Assembly: GCA_964407925.1 (NCBI GenBank) | Contig: CAYOXM010000001.1 | Location: 62,001 to 126,000, forward strand | Source of the DNA: CAYOXM01 sp964407925 | GTDB lineage: Bacteria; Patescibacteriota; Patescibacteriia; SG8-24 | DNA: 64,000 bases | Direction of reading: 5' to 3' | Part shown: positions 1 through 7,493 of the stretch, one piece after another | How positions within the stretch are numbered: the first letter of the stretch is position 1 | Layout: each line of letters starts with the position of its first letter | Notes under the pieces: generated by a model | The model's database searches: none | Told to the model about the DNA's origin: nothing | What the model saw: only the letters and a program-made list of their open reading frames with translations | Program-made: the position numbers and the translations under genes

Positions 1-2331
1 CGACTTGGTCGTGGAGACCTGGGTCGAACCGTTCCAGAGCTTGAGGGTCTGCGCGATGTCGGCGAACGAGGAACAAGCCGCGTTCTCCTGGCCGTTCGTG
101 AACGTGGCGTTCGGCGCAACCGTACAGGTGGCCGTACCGTCGTTCGTGTCGACGCGACCCTGGAGCTGCAACGTGTTGACCTTGATGTCAGACGCGTCAC
201 CAGCCTTGAGCGAAACGCCCATGAGCGTGGCGCCCTGGGAGCCCTTGATGTAGGTCTGGGCGACCGGGGTCGACGCGAGAGAGATGGTCAGCGTCGGATT
301 CTTCACGTTGTGGGTGTTGCCCGCAATGTCGGAATCCGGCACGTAGTCAGCCGAGGCGAGGTCCTGGCTCGAATCGAGGTTCCTGATCGCCGAGGAGAGC
401 GCGCTGAACTTCTTCAGCGTGACCTTGAGCGTGGTCAGGTCGATCGAACCGTTGTCGGTGTTGTCGAGGGTCAAGCTGTTCGCGATGTCAGCCGTCACCT
501 TGAAGGTGCGGGCCTGACCGGCGTTCAGGTTGAAGACCTCGGTGTAGTCGAGCGTGGACGAGTTGTCGTTGAGCGCGTAGCCCGTGCCGTTCGTGGAGTC
601 CTTCGGACCCATGACGGTGGCGCCGGTCGCGGTGTCGACAATCTTGATGTCGGTCACGCGGGGCGAGGTAAGGGAACCCGTATCGTTGAGGTCCTCGTTA
701 CCATCGAGCACGAGCTGGAGCTTGCGAACCTCGAGGTTCGAGCCAGCGGCCATGGTGAAGTTGAAGAGTTCAACATCCTTCTGGTTGGCGCCGACATCCT
801 TCGAGGCAGGGCCGTTGAAGGTGATGGTCAGCTGACCGGCGTCGACGGAGCTGTAGGAACAGTCACCGGCGGACGAGGTGCAGGAGCCACCATCGTAGGT
901 GGTCGAGGTGACCGCGACGCCGTAGCCGTAGGTGCGGCCGACAGCGAGGAGGTCGGTGGTCTGGTCGAGCCAGAACTTCACCGTCTCAGCCGAGCGGGCG
1001 GAACCCGCAACGTCCGCGTAGATCTCGAAGGTCTTGGTGTTGCCCTTCTCGATCAGCATCGGGGTCGCGAGAACGAACACCGCGAGGTCCTTGCTGTTGA
1101 GCGCGGACACCGAGGCGAGCGTGTTGCCGGCCTGCTTCAGGACGAAGTTGGAGTACTTGTCCCGGGAGACCGAACCGCCGTGGTAGACGGAGATCTTGGT
1201 GAAGTCGATGTCTTCGGTCGAACCAGCGGCGAGCTGGAACTCACCGACCTTGGCGGCCATCTGACCGGCCTTGGGGTTGGTGACGGTACCGGACTTCGAG
1301 ATCGTCACGGTGCCAGCGGTGGCGCCGGAGATCGTGAAGGTCGGACCGGCGAGCGGGAGGCCGGAGGCCGTGCTCGAACCGGCGGACATCGCCGTCATCG
1401 AGAACGAGTGCTGGTTGGCAGCAGTCGCGCCCGAGGCGAAGTCGACACCGACCCAGAGGGTCTTCATTTCGCCAGCGGCCAACGCGAGGTTGAGGCCGGA
1501 GAAGGAAGCGTCATGGGTGGTGCTGTTGAACGTGCGGCCAGTCGTGAGGCGGTTGTTGCCAGCGTAGACGTACGCGTTGGCAATGTCGGCCGTGAGACCG
1601 GAGCCCGAGCGGTGAACGGTGACCGAGTCAACCGTCATCGAGGACGTGCCGTTGTTCTTAACGTCCAGCTTGAGGACGTTAACCGCGTTGGCGCCCTTCG
1701 GGAGCGTGCCGCCAGCCGGCTGGCTGGAGGAGAGCATCGCCGAGAGGGAACCGCTGCCGGAGGACGAGCCGAGGTTCTTGTCCGCGTTGATGGACGTGGC
1801 CTGGCTCGAGACGCCGGCGGGGCTGTAGTCGGAGGCGGAGTTGATGTCGGCGCCCGAGGTGTAGTTCGTGAAGAACGCGTCGGGGACGTCGTCGATCATC
1901 TGCGCCCAGGAGGCGCCGTAGAGCGAGACGGCGAGCGCCTCGGTCTTGACCCAGCGGAGCGCGCCGCCCTTGTCGACGGCGTACACCTTGGGGTCGGTGG
2001 TGATCTTCACCATGCGGCTGCCCGGCTTGTAGGTGGCGTTCCCGCCGATCGGGAGCGCCGCGAGCTCGGCGTCGGTGATGGTGAGGACGGAGGAGAAGTC
2101 GGCGTACCAGGTCTTGTACGTCTTCTCGTTCGGGAAGACGTAGCGCTTGCCGTCCGCGCCGACGTAGTACACGGCGGGGAGGCTGGCCTTGACGATCGTG
2201 CCGGACGCGGGGGCCGCGGCGCGCGCCGTGAGGGGCGCGACGAGGGCCGAGAGGCCGATCGACCAGGCGATCGTGGCCGCGACGACAGCCGCGGTCAGAC
2301 CCTTCCTGGTCATTTTGAGAACTTCGTTCAT
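1..2331 (-). CDS. Large secreted surface protein, partial (C-terminus beyond window)
   Basis: The reading frame stays open from 2331 to the window edge, giving at least 777 codons. Residues 1-38 look like a long signal peptide (positively charged start, hydrophobic core, ALVAPLTARA then A-rich). Residues about 45-150 form a compact domain with VYYVGADGKRYVFPNEKTY, a segment I associate with exported proteins of Patescibacteria. The rest is Ser/Thr/Gly-rich with repeated beta-type stretches of about 100 residues (for example VTVTSTTYDGG-like and LDGNEDLNDTGS-like), as expected of an S-layer-like or adhesive surface protein. ATG 2331 is preceded by AAGGAT at suitable distance; ATG 2313 is an alternative. 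No enzyme motif was seen. S-layer identity is inference only. Confidence 0.8.
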   Translation of the reverse strand, partial: MNEVLKMTRKGLTAAVVAATIAWSIGLSALVAPLTARAAAPASGTIVKASLPAVYYVGADGKRYVFPNEKTYKTWYADFSSVLTITDAELAALPIGGNATYKPGSRMVKITTDPKVYAVDKGGALRWVKTEALAVSLYGASWAQMIDDVPDAFFTNYTSGADINSASDYSPAGVSSQATSINADKNLGSSSGSGSLSAMLSSSQPAGGTLPKGANAVNVLKLDVKNNGTSSMTVDSVTVHRSGSGLTADIANAYVYAGNNRLTTGRTFNSTTHDASFSGLNLALAAGEMKTLWVGVDFASGATAANQHSFSMTAMSAGSSTASGLPLAGPTFTISGATAGTVTISKSGTVTNPKAGQMAAKVGEFQLAAGSTEDIDFTKISVYHGGSVSRDKYSNFVLKQAGNTLASVSALNSKDLAVFVLATPMLIEKGNTKTFEIYADVAGSARSAETVKFWLDQTTDLLAVGRTYGYGVAVTSTTYDGGSCTSSAGDCSYSSVDAGQLTITFNGPASKDVGANQKDVELFNFTMAAGSNLEVRKLQLVLDGNEDLNDTGSLTSPRVTDIKIVDTATGATVMGPKDSTNGTGYALNDNSSTLDYTEVFNLNAGQARTFKVTADIANSLTLDNTDNGSIDLTTLKVTLKKFSALSSAIRNLDSSQDLASADYVPDSDIAGNTHNVKNPTLTISLASTPVAQTYIKGSQGATLMGVSLKAGDASDIKVNTLQLQGRVDTNDGTATCTVAPNATFTNGQENAACSSFADIAQTLKLWNGSTQVSTTKS

Positions 2332-2614
2332 AAATCTGTAGATCCTTGTGGGATATGCTCGCGCCGGTTAAATGGGGCGACGAGCGAAGTAGCGCAGGGC
2401 GAACCGGCTTTCACCGGAACCCGACCTTTGGTCACGAGACGCTTGCGCGCCGCGTGGCAAGCCTTGCGTTGACGTACTCAGATATATACAGGTCTAGACG
2501 ACCGCTATGGGGGCAGTCCCCCTTTGCCTGGGGACGGTCCCCTTGGCGGTTGCCAGACCCAGCAGGGGGGCCCGAGTTTGCTCGGGCGCCTTTGCTGGGG
2601 CTTGCTTTGTGAAG
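2332..2614. other. Intergenic leader region with GC-rich hairpins
   Basis: This stretch upstream of the surface protein gene has no convincing gene. It holds a nested hairpin at 2558-2600: GCCCGAG at 2570-2576 pairs with CTCGGGC at 2581-2587, and an outer CCCAGCA pairs with TGCTGGG. A second G-run/C-run palindrome lies at 2513-2543. I see no strong -35/-10 pair for the leftward gene; an AT-rich TATATA at about 2481-2488 is the only candidate. Confidence 0.4.
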
Positions 2615-2720
2615 GTGAGGCGAGGCAAGCCTCGCGGCTACATGGTGATGCAGGGCAAGCCCTGCGGCTACATTAGATTTTTACGGAACGGACGTAGCTG
2701 CGCGGCTTGCCGCGCTTCAC
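2615..2720. repeat. REP-like palindromes R1, R2 (plus) and R3 (minus)
   Basis: Three copies of a short palindromic repeat: GCGAGGCAAGCCTCGC at about 2620, GCAGGGCAAGCCCTGC at about 2650 and GCGCGGCTTGCCGCGC at about 2700, each followed (or, in R3, preceded on the plus strand) by a GCTAC-type flank. The two stem arms change together while the central CAAG and the flanks stay constant. R3 abuts the stop codon of the DUF5667 gene. Confidence 0.85.
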
Positions 2721-3770
2721 TTATGGCGCGGCGGGAGGAGGTGTCCCCTGCTCCTTGGGCGCATCATTAGACGCACCTTCGGCGGGGGGCGTTTCAGTGC
2801 TGGGGACATTTTGCTGTTCGACCTCCTTGGTGAGTTCGGCGGCCTCGACGATCTTGGAGAGGGCGGCCTCGTAGTTCTCTTCCTTAAGGAGGGCCTTCGC
2901 GGCGGCGATGGCGGCTTTGGCCTGGACGGTCTTGGCGGCGGGAGCGGCGACATCCTGACCCTGCGCGGCGGTGTCGAGCTTGGCTTCGGCCTGCTGGAGG
3001 CGCTCTTCGAACTTGGTGACGACGATGTTCTTCGACGCTTCGCTGTCGCCGGCGAGGTGGTGCTCGACGATGACGGCCATCGCCTTGATGGTCACGCCGT
3101 CGACGAGGTCGCGGGTGGCGACGATGGACGGCTGGAGCGCGGGCGGAAGAAGCGCGGCGGCCTTGCGGAGCGCGTTCTGGTAGACGGCGGTCTTGCGTTC
3201 CATGAGCTTCGCGGCATCGATGGCCGCGGCGGGATCGTTCTTGCGGAGGGATTCGAGGCCGTCCTGGAGCGCGGTGACTTCGACCTCGAACGCGGAAAGG
3301 ACGCCGTTCACCAGATCCTGGCGGTCGGCGGACGCCTCGGCGAGCCGCGCGACCTCGTCGATGCGGCGGTCGGCGAACTCGGTGTGGAGGCGGGTGCGGT
3401 ATTCGTCGTTCGGGGCGAGGGCGAGCTGGGCGCGTTCGACGGCGACCTTCACCTTGTAGAGCGCTTCGCCGGGGGACGCTTCGCGGTAGACCTGCGCGGA
3501 GACGAGGCCGCCGCCGAGCACGGTGCCGATGGCGAGGGCGAACACGGCGAGGCCGCGCGCGGTCATACGGACGGTCTCCATCGGAATGAAGGTAGCAAAA
3601 AGGTGGCGCATGTTCTGCACGAGTCCGGGTTTCGCGGTCGAGCCGACCGTGTTGCGCACCTGCATCAGCAGGATGTCGCGGTTGCGTTTAACCCAAACGT
3701 CGTGCGGGGCGCCACCCCGCCGTTCATTCTTGATGTCCGAGAAGATGTCCTTGAGCTTCTTGTCGTTCAT
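2721..3770 (-). CDS. DUF5667-type membrane protein, probable anti-sigma partner
   Basis: A 349-residue protein with a cytoplasmic N-terminus of about 70 residues, one membrane segment at about 71-92 (ARGLAVFALAIGTVLGGGLVSA) and a mostly helical extracellular part. The segment after the membrane, EASPGEALYKVKVAVERAQLAL followed by RTRLHTEFADRRIDEV, matches the DUF5667 pattern. The C-terminus is Pro/Ala/Glu-rich. It starts 47 bp inside the end of the upstream sigma factor gene, so translation is likely coupled. Proteins of this architecture next to sigma-70-family genes are usually taken as anti-sigma or stress-sensing partners; that role is inference here. A paralogue pair lies at 26.9-28.6 kb. 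Confidence 0.8.
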   Translation of the reverse strand: MNDKKLKDIFSDIKNERRGGAPHDVWVKRNRDILLMQVRNTVGSTAKPGLVQNMRHLFATFIPMETVRMTARGLAVFALAIGTVLGGGLVSAQVYREASPGEALYKVKVAVERAQLALAPNDEYRTRLHTEFADRRIDEVARLAEASADRQDLVNGVLSAFEVEVTALQDGLESLRKNDPAAAIDAAKLMERKTAVYQNALRKAAALLPPALQPSIVATRDLVDGVTIKAMAVIVEHHLAGDSEASKNIVVTKFEERLQQAEAKLDTAAQGQDVAAPAAKTVQAKAAIAAAKALLKEENYEAALSKIVEAAELTKEVEQQNVPSTETPPAEGASNDAPKEQGTPPPAAP

Positions 3771-4323
3771 TGTTGATGGCGCCTTCGAGCGCCTTGGTCG
3801 CTCGGTGCACGAGGACCCTGACGTTCGCCGGCGTCTTTCCGAGTACGGCTGCGATTTCTCCGGTCGTCAGTTCGTCGAGATACTTCAGGATGACGACCTC
3901 GCGGTACTCGTCTTTTAGACCGCGAAGCTTTTCGAGCACCAAGCTGGTGTCGAATTTGACCTCGATGTCATGGACGATTTTCTCGTCCCCCGCGTCGGCG
4001 ATGTCATCGGCTGACGCATCGTCGAGCGAGACGTGGGCGCGCTCCGCGGCGTTCGCGCGATACCAGTCGATGACGACTGAGCGCGCGACGCTGTAGAGCA
4101 GGGCCTGAAGGTTGGGCACGTCCTTCTTTTCTTTCAGGTAGTGCCACGCCTTCAGGAACGCGTCCGACGTGAGGTCTTCCGCCTGTTCCGCCGACGGGAC
4201 CTTGAAGTAGATGAAGCGGTAGATTTGCTTCACGTACGCGTCATAGATCTCGCCGAACGCTTCCGGGTCCTTCTTCGCCCGGATGCGGAACAGCAGAAAT
4301 TTTTCTTTTAAACGGCTTCGCAT
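3724..4323 (-). CDS. Sigma-70 family (ECF-like) RNA polymerase sigma factor
   Basis: A 199-residue protein. Region 2 is at about residues 20-90 (FGEIYDAYVKQIYRFIYFKV, AEDLTSDAFLKAWHYL, LYSVARSVVIDWYR). Region 4 is at about 125-180 (LKDEYREVVILKYLDELTTGEIAAVLGKTPANVRVLVHRATKAL, a clear helix-turn-helix). There are no regions 1 or 3, as in ECF sigma factors. The start codon lies about 6 bp from an ECF-type -10 element, so the message may be leaderless. Its 3' end overlaps the DUF5667 gene by 47 bp. Confidence 0.9.
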   Translation of the reverse strand: MRSRLKEKFLLFRIRAKKDPEAFGEIYDAYVKQIYRFIYFKVPSAEQAEDLTSDAFLKAWHYLKEKKDVPNLQALLYSVARSVVIDWYRANAAERAHVSLDDASADDIADAGDEKIVHDIEVKFDTSLVLEKLRGLKDEYREVVILKYLDELTTGEIAAVLGKTPANVRVLVHRATKALEGAINNERQEAQGHLLGHQE

Positions 4324-4328
4324 TGACT

Positions 4329-4356
4329 CAGACGTGAAAAAGAAAAAAGCGTTACA
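4329..4356 (-). promoter_or_regulatory. ECF-type promoter of the first sigma gene
   Basis: Read on the minus strand: TGTAAC at 4356-4351, 16 bp, CGTCTG at 4334-4329. This matches the classical ECF pattern (TGTAAC, 16-17 bp, CGTC). The expected start site is at or next to ATG 4323. The same arrangement precedes the second sigma gene at 28.65 kb, which suggests both genes are read by their own class of sigma factor. Confidence 0.65.
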
Positions 4357-4398
4357 CCTTGGGGTCGCGCTTTTAAGGCGGGGTAAGGCACGAGGTTG

Positions 4399-4716
4399 GT
4401 GATGCAGGGCAAGCCCTGCGGCTACATTTTATTTTCTGGATTCCGGCTCAAGGCAGGAATGACGGTGTAGCAGCGCGGCTTGCCGCGCTTCACCTTTGGC
4501 AACTTCATCGAGTATAGGCGCGCGGACAGCACTTTGCAACGGGCTTGCCTGCGGATAAGCGACGGGTTTGTCTTATTACGCTTACAGCGGAGGAAGGTAA
4601 CTTGTTTCGTTTTCCAACGGCTAACCTGTCCCCACGCCTCCTTAACGGGACCCGGTCCCAACTTACTTGCATCGCTTCACTTTAATGGTGTTGCAAGGCA
4701 AGCCCTGCGGCTACAT
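4399..4716. repeat. REP-like copies R4, R5, R6 and one dispersed ATTCC palindrome
   Basis: R4 (4401-4428, plus) and R5 (4467-4493, minus) face each other tail to tail. R6 (4690-4716, plus) carries a mismatch in its left arm (CAAGGCAAGCCCTG). Between R4 and R5 lies a GGATTCCGG...GGAATGAC palindrome (4436-4464) of a second type, with relatives at 11,659-11,688 and 30,372-30,402. No gene was found in 4357-4740. Confidence 0.75.
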
Positions 4717-4742
4717 TTACAAACGGTCAAAAATGTGGCTAA

Positions 4743-4764
4743 TTGTCTACACTAGTGTTGACAA
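4743..4764. promoter_or_regulatory. Inverted repeat, possible operator
   Basis: TTGTCTACAC at 4743-4752 and GTGTTGACAA at 4755-4764 are inverted copies (9 of 10 positions) around TA. The right arm contains a TTGACA box. A similar inverted repeat with TTGACA in its right arm lies at 9821-9840 before a glycosyltransferase gene. It could be a repressor site for the HTH protein encoded just downstream; this is inference. Confidence 0.4.
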
Positions 4765-4781
4765 ATAGACGTATTTTATGC

Positions 4782-4810
4782 TTGATTTTTAAGGCAGTTT
4801 GTGGTAACAT
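4782..4810 (+). promoter_or_regulatory. Probable promoter of the HTH gene
   Basis: TTGATT at 4782-4787, 17 bp, TAACAT at 4805-4810, with a TGG just before the -10 box (extended -10). It lies 70 bp upstream of the ATG at 4881. A TTGACA at 4758-4763 upstream has no good -10 partner. Confidence 0.45.
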
Positions 4811-4880
4811 TTAAGGGCAATAAAAAAGTTGTCTGTCCCCCTCTCCTGCTTATCGGTAGCAACTACCGGTGACTGACGGT

Positions 4881-5156
4881 ATGAACATCATTCGCGTTTC
4901 CATTTCGGAGGCCTCTCGCCTCTTTGGGGTGTCCGGACGGACTATTCGCCGTGCCATCGCCGATGGCGAGTTGACTTACGTCGTGGTGCGAGGAAGGTAC
5001 AAGGTGAACTTCGAAAGTTTGGTGCGCTGGTCGCAGGCGCGACCGACGGTGCGTAACAAACTGGCGAAGGACGGCATCGGGCAGTTCGTGAACCAGTGGA
5101 AGATCAAGAACCGGTTGTACTCGCCGAACCCGAAGGCGCTTGAAGACAAGGGGTAG
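4881..5156 (+). CDS. Small helix-turn-helix DNA-binding protein
   Basis: A 91-residue basic protein. The N-terminal half (ISEASRLFGVSGRTIRRAIADGELTYVVVRGRYKVNFESL) fits the MerR/excisionase-type winged HTH: a recognition helix, then a short wing (VVVRGRYKV). The C-terminal half (RNKLAKDGIGQFVNQWKIKNRLY) has no family I recognise. I chose ATG 4881; a GTG at 4869 is in frame. The gene stands alone, with three REP-like copies directly after it. A possible inverted-repeat operator precedes it. Confidence 0.75.
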   Translation: MNIIRVSISEASRLFGVSGRTIRRAIADGELTYVVVRGRYKVNFESLVRWSQARPTVRNKLAKDGIGQFVNQWKIKNRLYSPNPKALEDKG

Positions 5157-5252
5157 CTGCAGGGCTTGCCCTGCTTCACGAAAATGGTGAAGCGCGGCAA
5201 GCCGCGCAGCTACACGAACCAACGCGAAGCGAGGCAAGCCTCGCGGCTACAT
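5153..5252. repeat. REP-like R7-R8 inverted pair (REPIN-like) plus R9
   Basis: R7 (5153-5179, minus) and R8 (5187-5214, plus) form a head-to-head inverted pair spaced by about 7 bp, the layout known as a REPIN. R9 (5224-5252, plus) follows. Stem arms are CAGGG/CCCTG, CGCGG/CCGCG and CGAGG/CCTCG. They fill the gap between the HTH gene and the glycoside-hydrolase-like gene. Confidence 0.85.
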
Positions 5253-5264
5253 TTTGAAAAACAA

Positions 5265-7322
5265 ATGCGCGGTCACCTCTTCCGGAAAATCATCGCGACG
5301 ACACTGACGCTCATGACGGGCGTGGCGGTTTTCGCTATGCCGGTTCGGGCGGCGATCAAGACGCCGTCGGACAAGTTCGTCCGCACGGCGAATTATTATC
5401 TGAAGGCGGGCACGGACATCACGCCGGCGCTGTACCCCTCGCTCGCCAAGTACGACCTGATCGTGTTCCCCGCCGAGGCGCAGGTATACAACCGCGGGAT
5501 GTTCGCGAAACTGCGCGAGCTGAATCCGAACATCATCATCCTGGCGTACGTGCCGTCGAAGTCATGGAACTACTCCTGGGTCGACCCGCTCCATCAGAAA
5601 CTGGAATCGGGCATCCAGTCCGAGTGGTGGCTGCTCGACCCGGGCGGCAACCGCGTATCGGTGTGGCCGGGGACGTCGGTGCTCTCGGGCGTGACGCCGT
5701 GGAACACGTACCTCCCGAATTTCGTGAAAAACGAAATCATGTCGACCGGGCTGTGGGACGGGGTGTTCTATGACGAATTCTCGTCGAACGCGTCGTGGAT
5801 GAACGGCGGGAACATCGACATCCACCACGACGGCATCAAGGACGACGCCGGACTCCTCGACGTGGCATGGAAGCGCGGGATGGTGACGCTCCTCAAGACG
5901 ACGCGCGATCTGCTGGGTTCGGACGCGGTCATCGTGACAAACGGCGACTCGACGGACGAGCTGCAGCCGTACGTGAACGGCCGAATGTTCGAGTCCTTCC
6001 CTACCCCCTGGGAGGCGGGCGGGACGTGGAGCGGCGTGATGTCGAATTACCTGCGCCTGCACAAGCTCGTCGGAAAGACGCCGGTGTTCATCATCAACGG
6101 CAACACGGGGAACAGCGGCGCGAACGCGGATTACCGGAAGATGCGGTACGGCCTCGCCTCGACGCTCATGGGCGACGGGTTCTTCAGCTTCGACTTCGGC
6201 GAATCCGACCATGGGCAGATTTGGCACTACGACGAGCAGGATGTGCGGCTGGGCCGGCCGGTCGGCGACGCGACGAACGTGGCGGCACCGACGGACAAAC
6301 GGGTGCGCGGCGGGGTGTGGCGGCGCGATTTCGCGAACGGCGTCGTGCTCGTGAACTCCTCCCCCGACAGCCGGACGGTGTCCTTCGACCAAGAACTCGA
6401 GAAGGTTCGCGGAACGCAGGCGCCGGACGTGAACGACGGGTCCATCGTGACGTCGGTGTCTCTTGCCGCGAACGACGGGCTGGTGCTCTTGAAGCGGATC
6501 GAGAAGTTGGTCGGCGGAAGCTCGTTCCCGAACGGCGCGTACGTGCGGCTGTTCGGCCCGACAGGCGCGAAGGTGCGCAACGGGTTCTTCGCGTACGAGT
6601 CGGCGTATGACGGGTCCGCGAACGTGGCGCTGCGCGACATGGACGGCGACGGGTCGCTTGAGAAGGTGGTCGCGGACGCGACGGCGGTCTCTATATATAA
6701 TGAAGGCGGGAGCTTGCGGACGTCGTTCCGGCCGTATGGCGAGGCGTTCAAGCTCGGCGTGAACATGGCGATCGGCGATTTGGACGGGGACGGCACAATA
6801 GAGATAGTAACGGGGACCGGTCCGGGCGCGGGCGCGCAGATTCGCGTGTACAAGGCGGACGGGACGCCGGTCGGGCCGGGATTCTTCGCGTATGACCGGA
6901 ATTTCCGCGGCGGTGTGAACGTGGCGATCGGCGACATCTACGGCACGGGCAAGCCGGTCATCATCGCGGGCGCGGGCGCGGGCGGCGGGCCGCACGTGCG
7001 CGTGTTTACGAAGGGCGGGCGGCTGCTGCATCCGGGATTCTTCGCGTATGACCCGCGATTTCGCGGCGGCGTGCGCGTGGCGGCGGGCGACCTCGACGGC
7101 GACGGGAAGGATGAGATCGTGACCGGCGCGGGTCCCGGCGGCGGGCCGCACGTGCGGATTTTCAACGCTGCGGGGAAGGTTCGGGACAAGGGGTTCTTCG
7201 CGGCGGATCCGGCGCAGCGGAACGGGGTTGTCGTGGCCGTCGCTGATACTGACGGGGACGGAAAGGCGGAGATTGCCACTTTGACGACGGACGTTTTCCA
7301 ATTCTCGGCGACGGTGCGATAA
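5265..7322 (+). CDS. Secreted glycoside-hydrolase-like protein with C-terminal FG-GAP/VCBS repeats
   Basis: A 685-residue protein from ATG 5265. Residues 1-29 are a signal peptide ending MPVRA. Residues about 35-420 resemble the putative glycoside hydrolase family GHL15 (TIM-barrel type): YLKAGTDITPALYPSLAKYDLIVF, LAYVPSK, LWDGVFYDEF, VFIINGN. The DGVFYDE acidic pair is the best candidate for active-site residues. Residues about 440-685 carry four FG-GAP-like repeats of about 60 residues, each with a Ca2+-binding-type acidic loop (DMDGDGSLE, DLDGDGTIE, DLDGDGKDE, DTDGDGKAE) and a repeated GFFAYD. The upstream in-frame extension would translate REP sequence and is rejected. The substrate is unknown, probably a surface or environmental polysaccharide. 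Confidence 0.75.
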   Translation: MRGHLFRKIIATTLTLMTGVAVFAMPVRAAIKTPSDKFVRTANYYLKAGTDITPALYPSLAKYDLIVFPAEAQVYNRGMFAKLRELNPNIIILAYVPSKSWNYSWVDPLHQKLESGIQSEWWLLDPGGNRVSVWPGTSVLSGVTPWNTYLPNFVKNEIMSTGLWDGVFYDEFSSNASWMNGGNIDIHHDGIKDDAGLLDVAWKRGMVTLLKTTRDLLGSDAVIVTNGDSTDELQPYVNGRMFESFPTPWEAGGTWSGVMSNYLRLHKLVGKTPVFIINGNTGNSGANADYRKMRYGLASTLMGDGFFSFDFGESDHGQIWHYDEQDVRLGRPVGDATNVAAPTDKRVRGGVWRRDFANGVVLVNSSPDSRTVSFDQELEKVRGTQAPDVNDGSIVTSVSLAANDGLVLLKRIEKLVGGSSFPNGAYVRLFGPTGAKVRNGFFAYESAYDGSANVALRDMDGDGSLEKVVADATAVSIYNEGGSLRTSFRPYGEAFKLGVNMAIGDLDGDGTIEIVTGTGPGAGAQIRVYKADGTPVGPGFFAYDRNFRGGVNVAIGDIYGTGKPVIIAGAGAGGGPHVRVFTKGGRLLHPGFFAYDPRFRGGVRVAAGDLDGDGKDEIVTGAGPGGGPHVRIFNAAGKVRDKGFFAADPAQRNGVVVAVADTDGDGKAEIATLTTDVFQFSATVR

Positions 7323-7340
7323 GCATATGAATGCCGACCT

Positions 7341-7449
7341 GAAAGCCAGGCGAGGAGGCACGGCCCCTGGCGGCCAAGTCTCTGGCTTGGCCCTCGCTCC
7401 GACTCGGGTTTACCCGCCAAGGGCCGCGCGCTCCTCGCCTTACGGCCAC
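7341..7449. repeat. Family B structured repeat, copy 1
   Basis: Nested stems: an outer stem (AGGCGAGGAG near 7349 with CTCCTCGCCT near 7432-7441) and an inner hairpin GGCCAAG/CTTGGCC (7372-7392). A constant segment follows, starting CCCTCGCTCCGACTCGGG (from 7391). The flanks AAGCCAGG and GCCTTRCGGCCACCTC recur in copy 3 at 30.2 kb. Confidence 0.8.
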
Positions 7450-7493
7450 CTCTCGACCGTCCCCCACTCCCTTGAAACGCGTATCCTCTTCCT

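Noticed and set aside
310..2472. A 720-codon open frame on the plus strand
   Set aside because: It is antisense to the surface protein. The composition (Arg/Gly/Val-rich) is typical of the mirror frame of a GC-rich gene, and there is no domain.
4758..4763. TTGACA as the -35 of the HTH gene promoter
   Set aside because: No acceptable -10 box lies 16-18 bp downstream; TTGATT/TAACAT fits better.
5166..5264. An upstream extension of the glycoside-hydrolase-like protein
   Set aside because: It would translate two REP-like palindromes. A normal signal peptide starts at ATG 5265.
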